Assembly: GCA_023512835.1 (NCBI GenBank)
Contig: CM042084.1
Location: 14,533,403 to 14,597,402, forward strand
Source of the DNA: Taxillus chinensis
Lineage: Eukaryota; Streptophyta; Magnoliopsida; Santalales; Loranthaceae
Length of the DNA stretch: 64,000 nucleotides
Reading direction: 5' to 3'
The translations under genes and the position numbers were made by a program. Under the pieces are notes generated by a model. It did not search any database, was not told where the DNA came from, and saw nothing but the letters and a program-made list of their open reading frames with translations. Below are positions 52,240-62,056 of this stretch, one piece after another (the first letter of the stretch is position 1; every line of letters starts with the position of its first letter).

Positions 52240-54390
52240 ATTGTGATCTCCACTTTGGTGCGGCAATGTGCTACGATATTACATTCAATTTAACAATGAT
52301 ATTAAACTATTTTTTATTTTTTATTAAGAAAACAAACAAAACCTAAAAATAATTGAAATCAATGATTTTTTTAATCGTTTACTTATTTCACTTTTTTTTT
52401 ATAAAACATACACACTAAAAAATTAAATTTGGAATTAAGGGCACATTTAGCCTGGAATGATTGTGTTCTTTGCTTTGGTGTGGCAATGGAACTCAATTGT
52501 ATGCTATGCAGGGCTGGCCCTAAAGAATTAGGTGCCCTAGATGGGGATCTAAAAAAAAGTGCCATTATTATTATTATTATTTGCAAAATTTAGTTATTGA
52601 AATTCAAAAAATTTCAAAAAGTCACCTAAAATTTACAACGATCATAAGCTAAAATATATAACAATCAATTCAAAGGAAGAATTTTTTCGAAGAGGGATAG
52701 AGTATACCCGATTAATACGAGCAAGTGAGCATTATACCTAATTCATTTACCCTACCTTGATTAGGAAATTATTCTTCATGTAACAAGTCTTTCTTAGTAG
52801 GCTTTTCTTCAATGTCTAAATCTAAAGTCTTGTTGTTTATTGGAAATTAGAAATTTTTCAAAAGATCCATATTGAGTTTAATCTTTTTTATTTTTGCATG
52901 TCCAAACATTACTTTTTAAGAGTCATGGCTAAATAAATAACAAAATAAATAAAATGAAAATTGTAAAGCATTTGCGTAAACACAGTTACTTTTTGCATGT
53001 CCGAATAGAAGCATTTTCATATAAAAAAAACAAGCTGAAATGAAAATTGTGAACTTACAACTCACTTTAGTTTTAAATGATGGAAATCATACAAGTGTAG
53101 TAAAATATACCAGACTCCACCATCCATTGATTCTAGGTTTGGCCAGTTTCTTAATTTTAAAGACCACACTGTCGTCAACATCAATACAATAAATATATAA
53201 AATTCCACCAAACTATCGCGCAATGGGAAAGAGGGCAGCTACTAGACTGCCACAAACTGTGGGTCGCATCAACCATTCAATCAAGTGTCTCAGTTATTGT
53301 AACGTGCTAGTAAGTTTTCTATCTACACTCGCATCCCTACCATAATTAATAATATTAGTCTATTACGGCCAGCCATCGACAACTAATATAGGTATGATTG
53401 CACCAAAACACTTAATAATCCGCACAAAAGTTCATGAAGAAAGCCATCAATCCTCAAGAGTGTATCATTCTCTCTTAATTAAAATATGAAAAATAGTCCA
53501 TAATTGTAACATAACAGGCAAAGCATATTACATATAATACATACACATAGTTGGAGTACAGGATCAAAATAAAAACATCCACACATAATTAATACATACC
53601 AACACCAAATTTAAATTATTCAATTGAACATATTATATATTATATAAAATAATAGAAAACAAAATACCTGTTCTCACTTCCGTGGACGGTGGACCGTGAC
53701 CGCGAGTGATGGCCTGATGGGTCACAGGGTCAGAATCGTCAGACGGGCGTCACGGGCGGCGGGCCTGAGGGATCGCCGGATCGTCGTCGAGTGAGGCGGG
53801 CCTGAGGGATCGTCGTCGTCCGTCGTCCTGCGTCGCCGAGGTGGCGTCGAAGCGTCGGGGCGAAAAGTGATCTGGGATCGCGGCGGCCAATCCTCCCCTG
53901 GGCTGCGGAGGCGGAGGCGGAGGCGGAGGCGGAGCGGTCGACGCGGGGGGCGGTGTCAGGTGTGGTCTGTCTGCGTGCGCTGCGGGCCTGCAGCGGGAGT
54001 GTGTGGAGGCAGTGTGTTATAAGATTACATTTAACTAAGATTGATGATGATATTAAACTAATTTTAAATTTTTATTAAGAAAACAAAGTAAACCTAAAAC
54101 AAATCATTTGAAATCAACGATTTTAAACTTTTACTTATTTCCCTTTTTTTTTTCTTTTTCTAAACGCAATGTCGGCACTATAAATTAAATTTGTAACTTA
54201 AAGGCCCGTTTAGTCCTGTGTGGTCGTGTTTTCCGTTTTGATGCGGTGAAACTTGATGTGTGTTATAAGATTAAATAATTAAAATTAATGGTGATATTAA
54301 ACTAATTTTTTATTTTATTAAGTAAACAAACTAAACCTAAAAAAAAATACTTTTTTTAATCTTCTACTTATTTCTTTTTTTTTTAAAAAG
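52240..54390. repeat. Dispersed repeat family, three copies around the RPC9 5'-UTR exon
   Basis: A unit of about 170-200 bases recurs at about 52,240-52,430, 54,015-54,180 and 54,255-54,385 in the same orientation. Each contains TGATATTAAACTA, then TTTTTATTAAGAAAACAAA.TAAACCTAAAA, then ACTTATTTC plus a T run. The latter two copies are about 240 bases apart. Between units lie related segments such as GGCCCGTTTAGTCC and GGCACATTTAGCC, typical of MITE edges. The first copy lies in the RPC9 5' intron and the others just upstream of the proposed promoter. Confidence 0.7.
53668..54010 (-). other. Probable 5'-UTR exon and promoter-proximal region of RPC9
   Basis: An isolated GC-rich block is bordered on its left by a good minus-strand donor (AACAG/GTATTTTG at 53668/53667). 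It contains a GGAGGC tandem repeat (about 53,905-53,935). Position and composition fit the first, non-coding exon of RPC9, with an intron of about 3.3 kb to the acceptor near 50.4 kb. There is no coding evidence, and the right boundary is only approximate. Confidence 0.45.
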
Positions 54391-54989
54391 GATGATGCTA
54401 AAGTTATTTTTTTTTAATTTATGTACTCATTGAAGTTTATATTAAATTTTAATTTAAAAATAATTTAAAAGAATATATTTCTAAAATATATATTTCTAAA
54501 AAATTGAATCCTATAACAATTTTTTTTTTAAATATGATGAGTTTAAATAATAAAATATGAAAAAAGTAACACATAAAAATAAAAAAGAAATTATCAACCC
54601 GAAATAGATTTTATGCATGGTTTATACAAGCAACTTCTCCTAAAATTCATACATGTGAATATTTTCAAAATTATCATGTGGATGAACAGAATCGGAGAAT
54701 TAATTCATAGGATTCAAATTCAAAGCATTGAAAAACCTCAGTTTTTAACAGCTGGAATTCTCCGCTTTTTTGGAATCAAAATGGGAAATCCTAAATGGCC
54801 AAAGCCCATGAAAATTCGTTAGTAATCATATATTTTCATATTACTTCCATCCATAAGGTTGGATAATTTTACGAGTTCACTTCAGGCATTTTTATGCAGA
54901 GAAATGGCCTTATAGCACATCATACCGACCAAATCAGCATTAGCTGAGAATAATAACATCAGCAAAAATTTACGAACCTTAATGTTTTT

Positions 54990-57860
54990 TAGCAAGGAAA
55001 TGTCATATAGTGGTGGTCAATCTTCCTTCTCTCACAATGAATGAGTAGCATCCTTAAATTGACTCAAGGCATGAATTTCATTGAATGGAAAGATCATCCG
55101 CGAAAGCAACCATTCTATTGGTGTTATAGTGCTAAGCAAAGCATATTTCTTCTGCTAGCAACATCTTATCAAAATATTGAACCAAAAAACATTACAACTT
55201 TGAAGCAGGCAATAAGCATCTTTGACGCACATTGGTAAAATTTTCACATTATCAATAAGATCACCAACTAAAGTCAGACAACAAATTATCAAAATGTTAG
55301 CAGCATAAAATGAAATAAACAAACTACCTTAGAGTAGTAAATTGATCGTTTAGGTAGCACTAGAAGTACACTTTTTTTTAATGCGTTTTCTCTTCTCTTT
55401 TTCATGATATGAAGGATTGTCAGCAGATGGGGTGACGTTTTATGTCCAAAACAAGAACGAAGCACAAATAAACTTAAAATCCCCTGGGACCCCCAATATA
55501 AACCCTCAACAACAAAAAAAAACTTCCCATGCATAACCATCATTTAGGTCACCCCGTTCTCTCCACATGCTTACATGCACGAAAGCCAATGGACTTTACA
55601 CTTCCTAAGTGTTTTAACCCAGACAAGAGCATAAAATGAGATAATATATGTCCTTTACTGAAAAATTCCTGGATTTCAGATGAATTTTTATATACCAAAC
55701 ACAGCTAATCACGTGAAGCCACTCATCCATAAAAGTAATCTAAAACCACCGAGTATAACAATTTTTGTTACCTCACCAGTGAAATTTACAGGCCTCCCTT
55801 CTTTAGCAGCCCTGATTGCATCAAATTTACCCTCATTTTTGGCCCTTACTCTGTCAGCAGACCACCGTGAGGCTGCACCCTGAAGTCAAAGCATAGTGAA
55901 ATCATATTACAATGCTCACACATAAAATTCGATCGCAATCACTTGTGATTGTAATTTTTAGATGGGAGATAACAATATACTAATAAAAATATTCAGAGTG
56001 GATTTGTATCAAAAGCCAACCAATTCTCAAACCATACAAACAAAACAACTTGGAGTTACATCACAACATCGAGCAGAGACATCAACGAGGTGACTTGTGA
56101 TTGTAATTTTTAGATGGGAGATAACAATATACTAATAAATATTCATAGAGTGGATTTGTATCAAAAGCCAACCAATTCTCAAACCATACAAACAAAACAA
56201 CTTGGAGTTACATCACAACAACGAGCAGAGACATCTACGAGGTGCTGAAACCACAAATAGTGAAATATGAAATTGTTTCACTTTTGCACAAGAACTAACT
56301 GAAGGTGATGCAATTCGATTGACCATAGGATGTTCAGATTAAATTTATTTATTTGGAACAAACTCCACACTACTTCATATGAATATGTATGTATGTGTGA
56401 ATGAGAAGCAAAACAACTGCTAGAAATTAAAACAAAGTGATGAAGGAGTTTTGTGAAAGTGCGTCCATATGAGTATGTATGTATGTGTGAATGAGAGAGT
56501 TCTCATACATCTCTATGTAAGTAAAGTATTGTATAGAAGGCTGTGAACACAAGACAAGACATGATTAAAAGGCAGAAAAGGTACCTGCTAGATTCATACT
56601 GAATGCAGAATACCTTTTTAAAAAATAATAATAAACTTCCAGGTTTCATATAGAAATTTTCATAAATCTGTTTAGCATCTGATACAAGTTATTTCGCAAT
56701 ACTTCAATTCCAAGTACATACAAAATGAAGCTGGAAATGAGATTTGGTCAATAATAAACAAGGCTTTCTCCTCTTACAGCTTTCAAGAAATAGAAACTTA
56801 TTCACTTTTCTGCCTCAGGAACAATTACAGGATCCCACACCCTCTCAAACCTACAGGTACAGAATATGTATCGCGTGAAAGAGAAATCATACATAAAATC
56901 ATATACATACATGGCTAGTTCTTAAGAAAAAAGGGCAGTTCATGGGGCTTTACATGTGTTGCAAGCGCTCCACCAAACACGAAAGGGGAATCAGCATTGT
57001 GATAATTACAAGACTAAAAGAGAACCAAAAAGGTGACAAGATCCGAATGTTTATGCACCCCGCCTTCTTCAGAACTGGCCAAGTGGAGAACCACCTCTTA
57101 AACCAGTTCAATATCCTGAGGACATCTTTTGTAGTACTTCTCATTCTGGACAGCAACCTGTTGAAACCCAGCATTGTAAACAGCATCTGCAGTGCAGTGG
57201 CCTCCAACTGGAGGAATTCCTCTGGTTAGGAGGACTTGCTTCAACCCGTGTGGCGAAAAACTCAAATACGTGACAGCACAGACAGAACCCACCGTAGCTT
57301 TACATATATAGGATAAATGAACAACAACTTGCATTTTGATGCATGAAACATGCTAAAAAAAAACCATAATAAAAAGGTTTTAAAGAAAGATATAGTTATT
57401 ATACTTCTTCTACGTACGTACTTAATTACCTGCCCCGGTATCGTCCATGAATTCGGCATCCTTCACTACATTATCAACTCTGAAATGTTTTAAATAGCGT
57501 GCAAGTCCCGAGGGTGATTTTATGTGCTCAGAGTTCGATCATCGTCCATACATACACAGAAAAATCATCAACGAATCTTAAAAACAGTGATAAACCAAAT
57601 TTCCGACAGCGCGTACCTGCAACGACTTCGCGAGCGAAGACGTAGATATAGTGGAGGGGGTCGGTGAAGAACAGAAGAAGTGATCGCGGAGCCGGAGCTC
57701 CGGCGCCGAGAACCATGTTCCGTCGGTCTTGACACGTCCATGGGTGGTGCTTCGGCAAAGCTCCGGCGAGGGTGGCGGTGGAGGAGGGGGTTTCGGATTC
57801 GGCCTGAGAGGGGCAGGGGAACGCGACGCCGGCGGGAGCTGTGCTGGCGCTTTACAGGAT
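54990..57860 (-). pseudogene. Proline iminopeptidase-like alpha/beta hydrolase pseudogene
   Basis: Exon-like pieces in minus-strand order: about 57,860-57,620 (N-terminal region; GTWFSAPELRLRDHFF then, in another frame, DPLHYIYVFAREVVA); about 57,510-57,430 (FRVDNVVKDAEFMD, truncated); about 57,290-57,090 (CAVTYLSFSPHGLKQVLLTRG, QNEKYYKRCPQDIELV, then a stop at 57098-57100); about 56,850-56,800 (FERVWDPVIVPEAEK, then a stop at 56802-56804); 55879-55777 (WSADRVRAKNEGKFDAIRAA); and about 55,100-54,990 (MIFP..NEIHAL with stops). The family removes N-terminal proline; the exon carrying the catalytic GxSxG Ser motif is not found. The 3' half aligns closely, introns included, with the intact gene at 62-64 kb. 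A tandem duplicate that has decayed. Confidence 0.85.
55941..56244. repeat. Tandem duplication, unit about 152 bp
   Basis: Two adjacent copies, 55941-56092 and 56093-56244, start with ACTTGTGATTGTAATTTTTA and end with ACGAGGTG, with only a few differences. They lie in an intron of the hydrolase pseudogene. The high similarity indicates a recent event. Confidence 0.93.
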
Positions 57861-58107
57861 AATTTATAATAGTAGGCGGTCAGCCGCAGCCGTCCGATCT
57901 GTTATAATTGATTTAATCTAAAATAATTATTTAATATATGATATATCGCACCATCCATGATTCTCGCCCGGGGCTGGCGGGTTGGATCGGAATCGGATGT
58001 GTTGTTGACAGCGGGATCGGGCATGGGTAATTGGGTTCGGGTATAGTAGTCCTACTAGTCATCCGAGTCCGACCGACCCATGGACATGACCAATTTCTCA
58101 AGGCACC
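57861..58107. promoter_or_regulatory. Shared upstream region between the hydrolase pseudogene and the PPR gene
   Basis: The pseudogene (minus) and the PPR gene (plus) are arranged head to head about 250 bases apart. The spacer presumably contains the PPR promoter and was once bidirectional. No specific motif was recognised. Confidence 0.4.
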
Positions 58108-60492
58108 ATGAAGCAGGTCTCGCACGCCGCAGCCAAACGGTGGAAGCTCCTTCCTCTGCTCAAATTCCACACCCACACTACCCGCCGCCTTTCCTGCGCT
58201 GTACCCTGTCCTCCACCTCCATCGACATCAGCACCAGAGTCGTCTTCTTCTACTACTACTACTACTACTACTACAGAAGAAACAGGATCTACAACAAAGC
58301 CAAACAAAGGCGACGACGAACACACAGTCGTGACCCAAATCGTCCACCTTCTCCGGACAACCCACAAGCATGACTGGAGCTCCGACGCCGATATCCGCCG
58401 CCTCCTCTTCTCCGGGGACGATCCTCCCTCCCCTCGCCGCCTCTTCCTTGTCACCCGCCGGCTCGCCTCCTCCTCCGACGCCCTCCATTTCCTCGATTCG
58501 CTCATCCGTGCCCACGAGCTGGACCACCCCTCCCTTTCTTCCGCGTTCCAAGCCATCTTCGAGCTCGCCAGCCACGAGCCCAACCCCGAGAAATCGCTCT
58601 CCCAGCTACTCTCGGCATCCACAGAGCGCGGCGTTCCTCTTGGCATCAACTCCGCGGCTCTTCTCATCCGGTGCTTCGGCCGCGCCGGAATGATCGACGA
58701 GGCTCTCTCCGCTTATGCTGAGCTGGACCCTTCTTTTAGGAACACCCACATTCGCAATGTGTTGGTCGATGTTTTGTTTAGAGCAGGGCGTTTCGAAAGT
58801 GCACTCCAAGTGCTCGACAATATGTTTGAACTAGACTCTGAGTTTTCGCCAGATGATATGACCGGTGATATAGTTTTTGGTGCGTTTTTGAGGCTGGATA
58901 TGCATAGGAGAGGCTTTGATGTGTTGAAATTTGCACACTTAGTTTCCAAATTGGGGGAAAATGGGGTTTTCCCTGGTTCCGTTCTGCTGACCCGGGTGAT
59001 CAATAAACTCTGTAGAATCGGGAAGGCTGGCCTGGCTTGGGATGTGCTAGGCACTGTTATTAAGTTGGGCGGGCCAGTGGAAGCTCCTGCGTGCAATGCC
59101 CTTCTCACTGGGCTGCGGAAGGGCAGTGATTACCAAAGGATGAACGCGCTAATGGCAATGATGAAGGAAAATAACATTCACCCAAGTGTCCGTACATTTG
59201 GCATTCTGATTGATCACCTTTGCAAGCACTGGAGGGTAGACGAGGCACTGGAGTTGTTTGGGAAAATGAGTGACAAGAATAGTGACATTTCCGTTGACCC
59301 TGATGTGATCACTTATAACATGATTATTCATGGTCTCTGCAAGGTAGGGAGGCAAGAAGAAGGCCTGGCACTGATGCAAAAGATGCGACCCCCATGCTCT
59401 CCTAATACAGTTACCTACAACAGCCTCATAAATGGGTTCTGCAAATCAGGCGAGATGGACAGAGCCCATGCCCTGTTCGAGAAGATGAGCCATACTGGGG
59501 TTTCTCCAAATGTGGTGACTGTTAATACTCTGGTAAATGGTTTGTGCTTGCATGGGAGACTAAATAGTGCAGTGGAGTTCTTTAAGGAAATGGAAGGGAA
59601 GGGTTTAAAGGGAAATGCCTCTACTTACACGCCCTTGATTAGGGCCTTTTGCAATGCCAATAATGTCAGAAAAGCCAAGGAATTGTTTGATGAGATGTTG
59701 AAGGGTGGGCACACCCCAGATGCTATTGTTTACTATGCGATGATCTCAGGGCTTACACAGGCCGGAAAGCTCAACGATGCTGTTCTTGTCATGTCAGAGT
59801 TGAAAAGAGCTGGATTCTCAATGGATGTTGTGAGTTACAATGTCCTGATTGGTGGATTCTGCAAGAGGAATAAGGTGGACAAGGCTTATGAGATGCTTAA
59901 GGAAATGGAGTTGTCTGGGGTGAAGCCGGATAGTGTGACATATAACACTATGATTTCTTACTTCAGCAAAATAGGAGATCTCCAGATCGCCCATCAAATT
60001 ATGACAACAATGAAGGACAATGATCTCTCCCTTACAGTGGTTACATATGGGGCACTGATTAATGCATACTGCTCTGCAGGGAATCTTGAATTGGCAATGA
60101 AGATCTTTAGGGAGATGGGTTCTAGTCATAGGAATGTGCCAAATACTGTTATATACAATAATCTTATCAACTCGCTCTGCAAGGAAGGTGATGTTGAAAC
60201 TGCATTGTCTTTGTTGGATGACATGAAGCAGAAGTCAGTGAGGCCGAACACCACCACGTACAATGCGGCCTTCAAGGGCCTTCGGGAGAATAAATGGTTG
60301 GAGAAGGCATTGGAACTTATGGATAGAATGAATGAGGATGCTTGTAAGCCTGATTATGTAACAATGGAGATTCTTACAGGATGGCTTCCTGCGGTTGGCC
60401 AAATGGGGAGATTGAAGAAATTCGTTGAAGGATATGAGGTTACCACGTCAAGGGAAACGGGGAAACCTGCTTCAACCTTATACTGCATGTAA
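58108..60492 (+). CDS. P-class pentatricopeptide repeat protein, probably mitochondrial
   Basis: PPR proteins bind organellar RNA sequence-specifically and act in its processing, stability or translation; the RNA target here is unknown. Intronless, 794 aa, frame intact. The N-terminus is basic and hydroxylated, without acidic residues (MKQVSHAAAKRWKLLPLLKF), fitting a mitochondrial presequence. Next comes a low-complexity Ser/Thr stretch encoded by a (CTA)n trinucleotide array (about 58,248-58,273). From about residue 170 to 770 there are roughly 15 tandem 35-residue repeats with the usual pattern (VTYNSLINGFCKSGEMDRA, VSYNVLIGGFCKRNKVDKA, VTYNTMISYFSKIGDLQIA). There is no E or DYW domain, so it is P class. 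It resembles the Arabidopsis At3g61520/At5g28460 group by recall. In Arabidopsis the hydrolase At3g61540 lies close by, matching the hydrolase genes on both sides here. Confidence 0.95.
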   Translation: MKQVSHAAAKRWKLLPLLKFHTHTTRRLSCAVPCPPPPSTSAPESSSSTTTTTTTTEETGSTTKPNKGDDEHTVVTQIVHLLRTTHKHDWSSDADIRRLLFSGDDPPSPRRLFLVTRRLASSSDALHFLDSLIRAHELDHPSLSSAFQAIFELASHEPNPEKSLSQLLSASTERGVPLGINSAALLIRCFGRAGMIDEALSAYAELDPSFRNTHIRNVLVDVLFRAGRFESALQVLDNMFELDSEFSPDDMTGDIVFGAFLRLDMHRRGFDVLKFAHLVSKLGENGVFPGSVLLTRVINKLCRIGKAGLAWDVLGTVIKLGGPVEAPACNALLTGLRKGSDYQRMNALMAMMKENNIHPSVRTFGILIDHLCKHWRVDEALELFGKMSDKNSDISVDPDVITYNMIIHGLCKVGRQEEGLALMQKMRPPCSPNTVTYNSLINGFCKSGEMDRAHALFEKMSHTGVSPNVVTVNTLVNGLCLHGRLNSAVEFFKEMEGKGLKGNASTYTPLIRAFCNANNVRKAKELFDEMLKGGHTPDAIVYYAMISGLTQAGKLNDAVLVMSELKRAGFSMDVVSYNVLIGGFCKRNKVDKAYEMLKEMELSGVKPDSVTYNTMISYFSKIGDLQIAHQIMTTMKDNDLSLTVVTYGALINAYCSAGNLELAMKIFREMGSSHRNVPNTVIYNNLINSLCKEGDVETALSLLDDMKQKSVRPNTTTYNAAFKGLRENKWLEKALELMDRMNEDACKPDYVTMEILTGWLPAVGQMGRLKKFVEGYEVTTSRETGKPASTLYCM

Positions 60493-62056
60493 ACTTTACT
60501 GTCATGGTTTGTTTATACTGCATGTAGCTTTCGACAGTTGGAAGATTTTATTTTGATTTTTCTAGCAACGGAAAACCTCCAAAAAAGTAAATAAGCAAAA
60601 GGTTTTCTACTTTACCGAGTGATGGTTTGTTTGCCATTATGGAAATCTTTTGTGTACGGTTTTTTAGGGCCATATAAAAATTTCATTGTAGTAAAAACTG
60701 TTTGACAGTGATATTCATTTGGGTCGTGCAGATTATTTACATGTATTTCTTTGTGGTCGCTGTAATATTGGAATTCTATTTAAGATTTCGTGTTAGCAAC
60801 ACTGGCAAACTGTGTGACATTGATGTTCATTTGAGTCATTCAAAATATTTACATTTTATATGATTGTCTTTATTTTGTCTTGTATAAATTAATTCCTAAT
60901 CACTCTGTACAATTTTTTCCCTTTTCGGTAAACGATTTTGCAAACGGGATTCAAGTTTCGTGGCATGCAGAAAAGGAATAATAAATTCCTTAGTTGTGGC
61001 TGCCCATTGCACAAAAACTTTTCTCCGAAAATAGGATTTTTTTTCCTTTTTTTTGAAGAGTTTAGAATACGTACATTAGCTTTTCTATATATATATTTTA
61101 AAAAAAAAATTAAAATAATTTTAATAAAAATAATCACCCATTAACTTTTTTAAAAATAAAATTTAAAGATAGAAAATGAATAATAAATTCATATATTTAA
61201 GAAATAAGATATAACTTTTTTTTTAAATGTAGAATAAAAAAGATTAAAATATCTTTTTTAATATTAATATTATTTGACTTTCAAGTGACTGCGTCATTAA
61301 TTTTTTAAAACAACAATAATGAGTCTGCGTACTTGCATGTCACCATGAGGGTTGTTACTTATTGATATTTTTTAATTTTATAAATTTAAATAATATTTTA
61401 TTTTTTATATAAATATATATTATAATACTCTTAGAATTACTTTTTATATTATTAAAATAATTTTTATAATTTAATATAAAAATAAAAATAATAAATCATA
61501 ATGAGAGAAATTTTTACTTAATTTAATAATTATAAAAAATAAAAAATACTTTCTAATATATTAAAAAATAATAAATAAATCCTATAAAAATAAATATAAG
61601 ACCCTAAGAATAATTTTTTAATTTTTTTTTTAAATAACAAAAACTAAGTCCAATGAGAGCGACATTGTGGATAGATTTGGCGGGAAATCTTTTTGATGCA
61701 GTAAATCTATCAACAGGCCACACACATGCTAATGTTAAAAATCGCACATCCACGTACCGTTTTGTTTTGTTTTTTGTTTTAATAAAATATTCCATCAAAA
61801 AAGTTTCATGCACGCACAGTTAATATCCTAGCTGCTAAATCGGAAGTACTAATATGACAGGGAAAAACAAAGGATAATAAAATGACGCTTATGGCTGGCT
61901 TAAAATGTCGTAAAAATGCATTGCTTTTATTTTTATTATTATTTATTTTGCGTTTAAGATGAAAGAAACATGTTCCATACTAAAGCTTTGCCGATTGGGG
62001 CGTGCCTCAATTTCCAGGGAGAGATTCTAATCTAGAAGCAGAGGGAAGTATTGAGG
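60493..62056. other. Convergent intergenic region
   Basis: 3' flank of the PPR gene followed by AT-rich spacer (about 61,080-61,640 is extremely AT-rich). The gene on the far side ends at 62057 on the opposite strand. No gene or RNA is recognised. Confidence 0.45.

Noticed and set aside
58098..58667. 189-codon minus-strand ORF inside the PPR gene
   Set aside because: Antisense shadow of the GC-rich N-terminal part of the PPR coding region; poly-Val comes from the trinucleotide repeat.
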